Shown here: piece after piece, positions 22,476 to 33,310 of the stretch
How the letters are laid out: each line of letters starts with the position of its first letter
Position numbering within the stretch: position 1 is the first letter of the stretch
Origin: Argopecten irradians
Taxonomy: Eukaryota; Mollusca; Bivalvia; Pectinida; Pectinidae
Assembly (NCBI RefSeq): GCF_041381155.1
Contig: NC_091146.1
Span: forward strand, 34,757,328-34,821,327
DNA: 64,000 nt
Direction: 5' to 3'
The notes under the pieces: model-generated
The model's database searches: none
What the model saw: the letters and a program-made list of their open reading frames with translations, nothing else
What the model was told of the DNA's origin: nothing
Position numbers and translations under genes: made by a program

Positions 22476-23059
22476 CACTTTGCCATATACAGTATCGTTG
22501 TGAATATTGACCAAAACTCAAAACAGAGATACGCCAAGATCGTGTACATGTAAAACAAATCAGGATAGATAATTTTATAATACATGTAAATATTTCTACT
22601 TTTAATGCACAGCGCAAAGATTATCATACCGCGAAAAGTTTGAAAGTTCATTAAGAGAAAATATTAACACACTAACATATCAATGTTTGCAGTAAGTGTA
22701 ATTGTGTAATTAGTTCTTCCCCACACGTCCCGGCCAAGCGATGATAATAAATGACACATAAGCCAGTCAGCCGTGTCGTTCACACATTTACTTTACAAAT
22801 GACTTTTGTTGTACTTGACACGAACCTCGTCAGTCACGTGAAGCATGTTGTATTGCAGTTCATACATCAGTGGTTACACTTAGAAGGCTTCGTTTTTTTT
22901 TATCATAAATGACTGTAAACTTTTAAAAACAATATATCTCCCAAGCTTTTATTAAAAAATGATGTACATTGATTCAAAACGTATTTTTGTTGATGCAGGG
23001 TAGCTTTAAGATAGATACATTCATTTCAGAATAAATATTAACACTATGTAAAAAACATT

Positions 23060-23580
23060 TTTTATCATTGACGAATTACAGGGAAGGGAATATCTTTTAT
23101 GGTGTCCCTAACATCATTGAAAACTTAAAAGGAACGAGACTTTTTAATGATGTCCCTAACATCATTGACAAATTAAAGGGAACGAGACATTTTAATTGTG
23201 TCCCTAACATCATTGATGAATTAAAGGGAATGAAACAATTTTATGGTGTCCCTGGCATCATTGACGAATAAAAGCTAACGAGACATTTTAATGATGTTCC
23301 TAACATCATTGACGAATTAAAGGGAATGAAACATTTAAATGGTGTCCCTAACTTCATTGACAAGTTAAAAGGAATGAAACAGTTTTAATTGTAATCCTAA
23401 CATCATTGACGAATTAAAGCTAACGAGACATTTTATTGATGTTCCTTACATCGTTGACGAATTAAAGCTAACGAGACATTTTAATGATGTCCCTTACATC
23501 GTTGACGAATTATAGGGAACGAAATATTTTAATGGTGTCCTTAACATCATTGCCAAATTAAAAGAAATGAAAAGAAAAAT
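23060..23580 (+). repeat. 48-bp minisatellite, about 11 copies
   Basis: TGTCCCTAACATCATTGA starts at 23103, 23151 and 23199 and continues with drift to about 23560. Each unit includes GAATTAAAGGGAACGAGACA. The unit is 16 codons long, so the first four copies give an open frame with VPNIIDELKG repeats, but later copies break it. Confidence 0.9.
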
Positions 23581-23691
23581 CTCCGCGAACTTACATTTAG
23601 GTCATTGATACTGACATCGTCGGAGACCCACAGGTGATCGCGCTACACTTATCAACCCGTGGGCGTACTCGATCTCATAGCTTCGTTTCAA

Positions 23692-23710
23692 TGACGTCAT
23701 TCTATAAATA
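23692..23710 (+). promoter_or_regulatory. CRE octamer next to TATA-like box
   Basis: TGACGTCA (23692-23699) is followed after three bases by TATAAATA (23703-23710). It lies at the 3' end of the helicase-like frame on the other strand, and no plus-strand coding sequence follows, so a functional promoter is unproven. Confidence 0.3.
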
Positions 23711-24145
23711 GAAACCAATCAACATAACTTTTTCAAAATGAGAACTCTTCAGGCTTGGAGGGAAAATATTTATGGATATCAATGGCTGCGCCCATGAAGA
23801 CATGCCGCTTCTGTGACAACTTTGTGAAATGTCATTATCTTCCGACGAGTCCTTCCCAATGTAAGTGGCCCGAAAGCCTCGAGATTCTAAAAAGTCGCTC
23901 TGTTCTTTCATTATTGAAACAAGTGGTGAAATAACCAACACTGCACAATTTGAATCTCCGTCATTCTTTTCTGTCCATAATTGTTGAAAGGCCTGATAGC
24001 ACAGACTCTTACCCCCACCTGTCTTCACCGACAGATAAACATCTTTTCCTTCCAATAAAGCCTCAAAACTTTTCTTTTGAAATTCTTTTAGTACCGGAAT
24101 GGCAAATCGTTCCAATACACTCGAAAACTGAAAGGGCGACGCCAT
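23702..24145 (-). CDS. Truncated RecQ-type helicase N-terminal fragment
   Basis: The 147-residue frame starts at ATG 24145. Residues 19-36 look like the region before motif I. TGGGKSLCYQ at 42-51 is the Walker A motif in its RecQ form, and LVISPLVSIMKEQ at 70-82 is motif Ia. Similarity fades after about residue 109 (DNDI). The DEAH box, the other helicase motifs and the C-terminal domains are all missing, and I see no good donor there to continue in another exon. RecQ-family proteins unwind DNA with ATP, but this fragment alone could not. On the minus strand, CCAAT-type boxes lie upstream (24190-24195 and near 24225). It is either the first exon of a broken gene or a degraded copy. Confidence 0.6.
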   Translation of the reverse strand: MASPFQFSSVLERFAIPVLKEFQKKSFEALLEGKDVYLSVKTGGGKSLCYQAFQQLWTEKNDGDSNCAVLVISPLVSIMKEQSDFLESRGFRATYIGKDSSEDNDISQSCHRSGMSSWAQPLISINIFPPSLKSSHFEKVMLIGFYL

Positions 24146-24189
24146 CTTTATTTCTATACTACCTATTCGGTTTTGTTAAGTCTAATGTG

Positions 24190-24230
24190 ATTGGTCAAAT
24201 TATGCGATGGGTGTGCGTGACGGAACCAAT
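24190..24230 (-). promoter_or_regulatory. CCAAT-type boxes upstream of helicase-like start
   Basis: The minus strand reads GACCAAT near 24190-24196 and CATTGGTTCC near 24220-24229, within 85 bases of the ATG at 24145. Suggestive of a retained promoter; no TATA box is evident. Confidence 0.3.
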
Positions 24231-24245
24231 GAAAATGCCTCATTA

Positions 24246-25200
24246 ATTATTCAGGAGTTCGAGATGAAGGTCGCGATTGCTCCCAGGGGATATTAACGTT
24301 AGTGTATATATCGCCTGGGTTACCGAGGATGTGATACTGACAGTCAATGGTTTTAAAATCCGAGAATGTTAATCTTAATGCTAAACTTGTTTTGAAATGG
24401 AAATCGCAAAATAAAGTAGCCTCGAAAACAAGTTGGTTCACAGTATATAGTGATGCTGTGATATATAAAAGATATATATTTCTATATATGTTAAGGTCAG
24501 ACAACTGCCTGTTACAATGTGGAATGTCTGTCCTCTTGATTATTTATAACATACCTATTTGTCTTTTTAATACTTAATCATACGCCTGATGAATTTTTCA
24601 TGTACTGTATAGCAGTAAAATTCCGATAAATTCATGGCTGCTGTATTTTACAGTGTAGTGCTACAATAAAAATGTTATTTATTACCTACTTCGTGACTAA
24701 CCCCCTGAAATGTGATAATGAAATAACCCTTCCTTTGAACGAGAAGAGTCGATATTTATCTATAGGGATGAAAAAATGCGTTGAAGTAGTGACAATGGTA
24801 GCTACGTTTTGGCTTTCGTAATGCTAGTGTTGTGATATACAAGGTTTTTGGCTAATCTTAAAACGTTATCTGTTTAACAAATGTATTCATGAAACAATAT
24901 TATATGACTTTTACCAGATGCATTTGGGTTAAGCAATTTTAGGTTAAATATTATGATATTTAAAAGCACTATATTTCAAATATTATATTTTTTGTATTAT
25001 ACTAAAAGACGTATTATAATGACATAAAAAATGGACACGAAAATGAAACTAACATAAAGGTACATTTTGTTTCCGAAACACACGATTTAAAGTTAATCAA
25101 CAACATTTGTAACACTGGAACATCTATATCCATGAAGTTACAACACCAAACAATTGATTCCTAGTGTAAATCTATGTTAACAATGTAGGTTCGTGTTGCA
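24246..25200. other. No gene seen
   Basis: AT-rich noncoding sequence; open frames near 24250-24570 on both strands have no recognisable content. Confidence 0.5.
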
Positions 25201-25214
25201 TTTTGCAGCATTGC

Positions 25215-28200
25215 TTTGTAATGCGTGGAAATCAGGACGACGCTGGGAAACATAAGGCGGCCCGCGTTACGAAAATCAATATTTATGCCGGATTCGGTCC
25301 CGAGTTTGGGGTTCAGGGACTTCCCACATACTGAGTGGTGCCTGGCTCGGTTTTGTTTCCCAGGGGGCCATCCTATTTTCGGCCGTAAATCCTATTCTCC
25401 CCCTGGCCTTAATCCGTTTCAGCAGGCACTTTACATGCTTGGCCAGCCCCAGTTCTCAGGCAGGCCAGTTTGGGCCAGATTCGGGGACACCCCCATGGCT
25501 TACTTGGAACCCTTGGGGTATTGGTCTCTCCCCTTTTCCTTCATACTACTATATGATATTGACCAATCTGTGGGTTTGTCTGATGCCAGATCCTCAGGTT
25601 GAAGAGAGGTGGAATCCCAGCAGTTTTTCCTGGGGGATGCGGGCCCTTAATGCCGACCTTCCGCATCATCCATGCCCGGAATCTGCTTCAAGGTTCAGAT
25701 CGCCCGCACTATTGTGTCATTCTGGCCAGCTGCCGCAGTCCTTCAGAGTTATGGAGAAGTGAAAATCCGACGTTTCTGATAGTCTATATAGGGTAATGAG
25801 TCGGCTATCTGAGACAGAGCAGGCCGACATTCACGGACAGAGTATACCCTCTGCCCCTGAACATGGCATATTGAGATCCTTTGGCGTCTTTAAACAGGAG
25901 TCCATTGCTCGCCAATGTCCATGTTGGCTAGCGCGTTTTTTCTGTGTTGAAAAAACTAAAACCCGCCCTGTGTCGTCAAACAGGGGGAAGGGTCTAAGAA
26001 GGGCAAGAACCCTCCTGGGGGTAGAAGAAGAGTTTCCTGACTCTTTTTACTTTTCCCCTCTCCTTTGCATTTTCCAGACGAGGGGAGTTCCTGTTTCTGG
26101 AGGACTCCGCTTCCTCTATCCAGATTTTAGATTCCGGTCCTTCTCCCGCAGATTTCCAGTTTTTCGGGTTAGAAGCGATTCTTCCTCCCACCGCCAGGAA
26201 GGGTCTCGATCTTCCCCCCCCCACCCCCCCCGCCCTCGTTCCCCGATCTTCCTGAGAGAGGTCGTCTGTCCTTCTTCCTCCCCAAGTGGAGAAAGGAAAT
26301 CACAGAGGACACATGGCCCTTGTCTGTGTGGTCAGAGGAGGGGTTGGGCCATTCCCCACTTGGCGGGATGCGATCAGACCTTATCTTCTTCCCCTCCCCG
26401 GGGGATCCAGAAAGGCACTTGCCATCCATGGAGGAAGTAAGGGACCATGCTTTTAAAAGGCGGCGTCGAGGAGGTGGCCTAGCTTTTATTTCCAAATGTT
26501 TTCTGGTTTCGGAAAAAAAGTCCGGAGCTTGGCCGTCCCATCAAAGATCTAATTGCCTTCAACAGGCACGTATATTCTCCTCACTTCAAGATGGAGACTT
26601 CCACGAGCATCATATCTATCGGTGAGAGAGGGGATGTGTGGCTACTTTCAGTAGATCTGAAGGATGCCTACTTCCACATTCCCATCAAGAAGTCCGGCAC
26701 GGTAAATTCCTCCGTTCCACTTGCAACGGGAAGAGCTCCTATGGAAGCTGCTGCAGTTTGTCGTGGGGTTCTGGTCCTGACTCCAGGGGAATAGAATGTT
26801 CACATCTATTTCGACGATTCCCTTCATGCTCCACCTAGTGCGGGAATCATTTGGTGCCGGAACTCCCGTCTTGGTCCTGAAAACTTTTGCTCAAAGTCGG
26901 CTTCATTCCTTCAGAGAGAAGTCCGAGGTCTCACCCTTCCCCTCGACTTTGTCTTCCTGGAAACCGTTTTTACAACACGGTTCCAGGGCATTGCCCTTCC
27001 ACCTTTTATGCCAGCAGGGAATGGGAAGGCTTTGGCTTCCTCTCAACCAGTCCGTGAAGGAGTTTTGCACGGTGGTGGGACTCTCAAAGACAATGTTCCT
27101 ACAGGGGGTTTCGTATGTCCAAGCCAGCTCCCAACCATGACCATTGTACAACGGACAGACGTCCATGACAGGTTGGGGGGCCTTACCTCGAATGGCCATT
27201 GAGCCCGCAGGGTCCGGGGAATGGTCTGGGGGATCAGCTTCTCCGAGCACATCAATGAGCTGGAGATAGGGCTGTTAATGGTTGGCTTTTGCAGGCTTTT
27301 TCGAGAAAGATTCTGCTATTCCAAGGTGGTTTGTGTACGGAACAACCTCAACAGTTGTCCGCGTATCTGGAGGAGACAGGGGGGGACAAGGGTCCCACGT
27401 CCTGTTGTGCCCTCGCTTGCATTCTTCTCCTGTCAGGAAATGGCCAGTTGACTATTCTTAGTCCAAGCAATCTTCCAGGCAGCAGGGTTTGAATGTTCTG
27501 GGCGGATACTCTCTCCCAGGCGCCGCCATCCTGTTTCTGACAGAATTAGAACCTTTGTTCTCATCGCGGTGCCAGACCAATTTGGCTGGGGCGGTTGACG
27601 CGCTATCTCCTGGATTGGGGAGGGGATGCAGGCTTATGCATTCACCTTCCATCTCAACCTGGTGGGCAGGGTTCTACAGAAGTTTTGCCATCATTGCTCC
27701 CTTCCTTCTGAAGCGCCCCTGTGGGCCTGAGACAACCAAATAGTCGTTTTTCTTCTGGTGGATGTTTCCTCTGGTTCTTTTCTTAAACATAATCGTATGA
27801 GGAAGTGATATGCTTTGTAACACTTCGTGCCCTTCGGTTGGGCCAGAGGAATGTAGGCTGTTTATTCGTGGTTTTTTCGCCGATCCCAATTAGGAGTTCC
27901 CTTCCTTGACATTTTGCTGCGGAGAATGAATCATGTCCGAGCTTTGTAGGGGGGGGCGATGGTACTCGGATCTCGGAAAGGGTCAGCAGGACGACGCTGG
28001 AGAAACGAAATAAGAAATGTCTGTCTGCCTTTTGGCGTGGTCAGTCAACTGATTTAATTTATCCAGTTGTTGGCGGCTCATCAGTTATGACTTGGGGCTT
28101 GTCCTTAACTTTTATTTAAGGACTAATTTTCATACTAAATAAAACCAATTTTCCGAGTTCCCACCCTTCTGTTTCCTTCCTCCCCCCTTTCTGCTTGGGC
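25215..28200 (+). mobile_element. Degenerate DIRS-like retroelement
   Basis: A block of clearly higher G+C carries pieces of a polymerase in several frames. RT landmark: DLKDAYFHIPIKKSG at about 26657-26700, preceded in a shifted frame by a KKSGAW stretch and an FKME-like stretch typical of DIRS RT. RNase H-like remnants (GWGALPRMA, then EHINELEI) lie near 27150-27265, and an LADxLSR-like remnant near 27490. The upstream 25796-26440 frame may be a gag-like remnant. Stops and frameshifts separate all pieces, and no tyrosine recombinase (YR) domain is recognisable, so the copy is dead. CAGGACGACGCTGG occurs at both 25231 and 27990, perhaps a terminal or internal complementary-region remnant. 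A Ty3-like origin is less likely given the RT wording. Confidence 0.7.
26590..26800 (+). pseudogene. Reverse transcriptase core of the DIRS-like relic
   Basis: The frame at 26591-26794 holds VDLKDAYFHIPIKKSG, the conserved RT segment around the first catalytic aspartate. It ends after about 67 codons, and the neighbouring RT motifs continue in other frames. Non-functional. Confidence 0.7.
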
Positions 28201-28380
28201 AGACTCTTTACTCCTTCATACTACGGGGATTCTATATGTAAAAATCATACGTAAGAACGCATTGTGACTCGGAACAATATCCAAGGCCGACGATTATCAT
28301 GATTGCGTGCGTGGAAAACAAAAATATAAGCGGCCCGCGTTAAAGAGACGATTACTACATTGCATATTATTTAGAAAAAA

Positions 28381-28458
28381 AAGCATTGATGTCACTTAAA
28401 CTTACAAACAAAATTTCTTTCAAACGATGAAGTTAAAAAATAGTGACATTAATGCTTA
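28381..28458. mobile_element. Small foldback element, family D, copy 2
   Basis: AAGCATTGATGTCACTTA and its approximate reverse complement (TAGTGACATTAATGCTTA) bound 78 bases that also match the 1676-1895 element (TTAACTTCATCG, AAATTTTGTTTG on the minus strand). Confidence 0.6.
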
Positions 28459-30588
28459 AATGATAAGTATTGTTTATTGTTTAAGTTATCATATTTTGGG
28501 AATTTACAGATTTATCAATCTTATTTGAAAGTTTTATTTCAAAAACCGAATCGGTTAAGTATGCACTTTAATTACAACTGCGTGTCCAAAGAAGAAAATA
28601 TAGCCGTTAATTTCATTGCTAGAGCACAATATTTATCTAAAACTATGAAACTATTGTCGGCGTCATATTTTTCTTTAAGCATTTATGAAATCGACGTCCC
28701 ATTTCTCTCTAAATCTTTAACGATTTCGGCATCCCATTTTCCTGTAACTATAATTTCTTCAGCGTCAGTTTTTCCTCTATTGATATTGGCGCAACATTTT
28801 CCTCTAAATGGCATGCATAAACTGTAATGTAGTTTTGTGAGCTGCACGTGGTTGCTTTAACACTGGTGGATAATCAAGCTACAAGTAAAAGACAAAAAGA
28901 CGTGTATAGTATTCATAATTTTTGTAATTGCTACATTTGTATTGTGAAACTAGTTATGTCTGCCAGTGAGCATAGATCGATCGAGGAGCGAGAAGGAAGC
29001 ATAAGGTAAAATATAAAAATTCTTAACATAATAACCAGTAGACAAACAAACAATACCGATCATACCTCAGTGCCTACACTTCAGCTCAACTAATACAGAA
29101 TGTGTGTATATTTTCTATAAGGAAGTAGTTGATGAATATATATATATTATGTACAGGTAATTAAGTGGACAGGTGAATCTTAAGTTATTTATTAATGCAA
29201 ATATAGCATCGAAAGGGCATGTAACATTCCTGCAGCTATGTAACATTCTATATTTGTTTCTACCATATACATAATTTCCATATATAACTATATTACCTCT
29301 TAGAACTGTTCCTAGATGTGAAGTGTGGTGCTATTTCAATAAATGTACATGTAAAAAATTTTGTTGTGTGGTGGTAACAATTTTTTTTCTCGTTTTTTTT
29401 CGGTCGTCAACACCCTTCGTTGATTTATTTATAACGAATAAGATGGGTTTTTTTAATTATTTAAGTCTATTATTTTCTTCTTTAATATGGGTGTACTATT
29501 TCAATAAATGTATATATTTCTATTATATTTTTTGTGTTTTTTGTTGTTGTTGTTGTTGTTGTTTGTTTATTTGGTTTTTGTTGATTTGGTGGGTTTTTTT
29601 CGGTCATCGATACCCCTTGTTCACTCAACAAATAAGATATTTCAAGAAATTAATTAATTAATTAATTAATTAATTAATCAATCAAGTCACATTTTCTTCT
29701 GCAATACGAGTTGGCTTTTTAATAAATACATTTGTTCAATATATCTATGTAACAAAATGTAGATATTTAAAATTCTTTATAATACTTTCCGATGACAAAA
29801 AAACCCACAGGACCTGAAAATTGTCAGTTCGTATTGTTCACGTCGTCTTTAGGACCCTTCTAAATAGTTACCTGTACATTGTATACACATCTGACCCTAG
29901 CTGGATCGGGTTGATAGTGGTCAATGAAGCGTAACGTCACTCAACGACCTGTCAACATCGATCAAATTCCCCGAATACCATATATAGCTTTTTTTCCTGT
30001 GTACTTGTACATTTACTGGGTCAGGGCATTTAAAACATATAGCTACAGGCCTTTATAAAACATCATTTTCAGTTGATGAGCCCAGTGACTATAATCTAAA
30101 AGTGTGCTCCATTCGGCGGAACGTCCAGCTGTTCGGGACGAACGCGACGCTCCATTAAATCGAATTATAAGACGTTTCGCTCGCATGGACCGCTTTGTCT
30201 GGCACTTCTCGCAATAGAGTTCCATGTCAAAACCAATATAACGGATTTTTTATCACACTTTTCCAAAGTGTGATAATATTGTTCAAAACATGTTGCAAAC
30301 TATCATAAATGTTTCTTTTTCCCAATATTTTTTTTCGAAATATTTAAATGTAATTATTTTGCATGGTTTCATTCTGGACCCTATTTGCAGTAGTTTAGTG
30401 CAATTGTGTTGAGAAATGTGGTATATTGGGTAATGCATACTAGTCTATTTACCGAACCCGTTCCAACAAACCTAAATGTTCCGCTAAATGAAATCGTCTT
30501 CGCGAGCGATTTATTTTCGTAAATTTCGCGATAAAGACAAATTCGTCAAAGTAAATCTCCCCCAATATTGATAATCTTCCACAGTTCA
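28459..30588. other. No gene seen; degenerate repeats and microsatellites
   Basis: About 28645-28815 is a degenerate repeat of roughly 30-50 bp (TCGGCATCCCATTTTCC-type units) that keeps a frame open by chance. (GTT)n lies near 29540 and (TTAA)n at about 29650-29680. The 30043-30225 frame on the minus strand is unrecognised. Confidence 0.5.
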
Positions 30589-30589
30589 A

Positions 30590-30632
30590 ATAATGAGTAA
30601 CGTTCATGCTCTGTCGGCGGTGAAGCATCACA
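30590..30632 (+). mobile_element. Solo end of family A element
   Basis: ATGCTCTGTCGGCGGTGAAGCATC matches the right end of the family A elements; the rest is missing or unrecognisable. Confidence 0.55.
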
Positions 30633-30967
30633 GTTCTTACACAATTAAACTCAATGGTATTTTCCATTCAATCTTAAATACGCGAAACTTAATCTCTGCG
30701 GAAATGTTTCAAAACGAAAGTCGCGAAATTTAGAAACTGCGAAAGAAACTTGATCTACAGTATCATTTAAGATAGGGGAGGTCAATTGTAAAAAGGGGAG
30801 ATCACTTGTAGATAGGGAAGTCCCTAGTAGATCAGCTAAACCACTCGTACTTTATTTCTCCTGATAAAAGTTATGAGATAATAGAATTATCTGTATGTGT
30901 GAATAACTCATACTAGGGCTTTTTGTGTGCAAGCCCGGGCTTTTTTATAGAGCAAGCTACGCCCCTG

Positions 30968-31077
30968 TTATGTGATATGAAAATCAAACACGTGAGATAA
31001 TCTGATATGCCACTCGTTTAGAGGCTCGTGGCATATCAAATCATTGAACCCGTTTGATAAATTTCGTATCACATAGC
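30968..31077. mobile_element. Palindromic foldback element
   Basis: TTATGTGATATGAAAATC...CTGATATGCCACTCG (30968-31016) is the imperfect reverse complement of CGTGGCATATCAAATC...CGTATCACATAGCC (31025-31077), leaving almost no loop. Likely a miniature element. Confidence 0.65.
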
Positions 31078-31534
31078 CACGAGTGTAAGATCCTCTATAT
31101 ATTGATTATTGATGCTCATCTACAAATAATAATTTTCAATTTGATATAACTAAACGAAAGTCACTTTCTTGTTGAAGCATAAAAACTATCATTAGATTTT
31201 GAATTCCGAGTAAAGTAACAGACATTCCGAGTAAAGTAACAGACATATGGTTAAACATAAATTACACCGCCGATTTCCGATAAAAGATCGTGCGCTTTCG
31301 GTAGTAAATATAGATGATACATCGAGACATACATGGCTAGTTCTGGTCTAACGCAAAGTAGCCGATCCCTTCATAAATCTTAAGTGTTTACATCAGAAAG
31401 CTTTTTGAAGTTTACTTTAAACTACATTGATGAGGGTACATTATATCAGACTCGTGACATTGTATCATCCCCTTTTTCTGCATCATGGATCCCTCGTGAC
31501 CAACATTAACGGAATACGAATGATTGAAAGTTAA

Positions 31535-31853
31535 AGATGATCCACCGCTGACAAATGTGTTTTTCTCTTTCAAAACAGGATCAGACGATTTAGTATTTTT
31601 CTTCATCTGCAAAGTTTACATATTTTACACCATCGCCATCATTGAAAAGTTTGAGCTTCTCATTTTACTTCAAGATAAGATTATTAAAAGTAATAAATTG
31701 TGTCATGAAAAATCTCTGGCACTATGTCCTATATGAAATAGAGTGCTGATTGCGCATGCACCAAAAGCAACATAAATTATTTTACATTATTGTTTTGTTA
31801 ATTATATTTTCAAATAATGATTATCTTTTATGCTCTGTTTGCGGTGGAGTACT
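31535..31853 (+). mobile_element. Family A miniature element, copy 3
   Basis: Perfect TTAA flanks (31531-31534 and 31854-31857), ends AGATGATCCACCGCTGAC and GCGGTGGAGTACT, and the internal landmark ATTGAAAAGTTTGAGC. Confidence 0.85.
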
Positions 31854-32509
31854 TTAAACATAATTTAAACATATTGTATGAATAAAAATGATTTACAAAC
31901 GATATTATTAACAGCTTTTTAAATGTTTTTTATATATATATATATTAATGTGTATACATCATAGATATATATCATCCTTACATCAAATTATAGTTATACA
32001 AAATGAAGAATCTGGATTACAGGATTAAAACCAGGGTGAAGTGTGAAGTCTGTATGGTCCATCAGAATGATAAATTACTGACTCACTTTCATCCATTTTA
32101 CAATTCGTTCTCGTTTCACCTTTTCATAAACAAACCTAAATAAATGTATTTAATGGAAACAGAATTTTGTAGTATACATAATATATCATATGTAAACCCT
32201 GTTTTTCTGCGTGTAGACACTTTCATTCATTTTTTCTGGGAAAATTGAAATCTTTTTCTGAAATAGCAATCCATCAACTAACTTACTAGATTGTTTATGT
32301 GTTAAGCGGCCCATTATTGATTAAGAAGTTCATTATGTCAAATCTAACGACATGTTAAGCTAACGTACTTGGTAGTTCGCAATCGTAATACGTGATCAAT
32401 CCTTTTAAATGTTGACATTTATTCATAGTGATGTTCTAGAAATATAGAGTAATGTTTTTTCCCTTTTTTTCGTAATTATGACTAATTTGTAATCACACCC
32501 TTTGCTGAC
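31854..32509. other. No gene seen
   Basis: AT-rich noncoding sequence with an (AT)n run near 31935. Confidence 0.5.
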
Positions 32510-33310
32510 GTGGTGTCTCAATGGTTAAGGTGTTTGATAATTCTTAACAAGCTATAGCTCCCACATCTGATCTAGATGGTTAAGGTGTCTGACATTTTAC
32601 CACTAGCCCTCCATCTCTGGTTAACAGTGGGAGAGTGGTTAAGATGTGTGACATTCTACCACTAGCCCTCCACCTCTAGGTCACAGTGGCTGAGTGGTTA
32701 AGATGTCTGACATTCTACCACTAGCCCTCCATCTCTGGTTAACAGTGGGAGAGTGGTTAAGATGTGTGAAATTCTACCACTAGCCCTCCACGTCTAGGTC
32801 ACAGTGGTTGAGTGGTTAAGGTGTGTGACATTTTACCACTAGCCCTCCATGTCTGGGTCACAGTGGTTGAGTGGTTCAGGTATCTGACAATCTACCACTT
32901 GCCCTCATGTCTGGGTTACAGTGGCTAAGTGGTTAGGGTGTCTGACATTCTACCACTAGCCCTCATGTCTGGGTCACAGTGGCTAAGTGGTTAAGGTGTC
33001 TGACATTCTACCACTAGCCCTCATGTCTGGGTCACAGTGGCTAAGTGGTTAAGGTGTTCTGACATTCTACCACTTGCCCTCCATCTCTGGGTAACAGTGG
33101 CCGAGTGGTTAAGGTGTCTGACATTCTACCACTAACCCTCCATATCTGGGTCAAAGTGGCTGGGTGGTTAAGATGTCTGACATTCAACCACTAACCCTCC
33201 ACCTCTGGGTAACAGTGGCTGAGTGGTTAAGATGTCTGACATTCTATAAAGTGTGTACGTTCTACCACTAAACCTTCACCTCTGGATTACAGCCACTGGG
33301 TTGTTAATAT
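32510..33310 (+). repeat. Tandem array of tRNA-like SINE-head monomers (about 13 copies)
   Basis: Units of about 58-61 bp read CAGTGGCTGAGTGGTTAAG, then GTGTCTGACATTCTACCAC, then TAGCCCTCCACCTCTGGGT. GTGGTTAAG (or a close variant) recurs near 32520, 32577, 32637, 32694, 32755, 32813, 32871, 32931, 32990, 33049, 33111, 33169 and 33230. The unit equals the 5' part of the SINE head at 39643 (A-box, anticodon arm, AGCCCTCCACGTCTGGG) and stops before the B-box. Units are diverged, with edge units the worst. Confidence 0.85.

Noticed and set aside
25796..26440. 214-codon frame as an independent host gene
   Set aside because: It lies inside the GC-rich retroelement block, is Arg/Ser/Pro-rich and overlaps frames on both strands; best seen as a gag-like remnant or chance.
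29323..29661. 112-codon Cys/Phe-rich frame
   Set aside because: Driven by T-rich and GTT microsatellite sequence; no domain or splice context.
32510..33310. CRISPR array or tRNA gene cluster
   Set aside because: The units are contiguous without unique spacers and lack a B-box and full cloverleaf.
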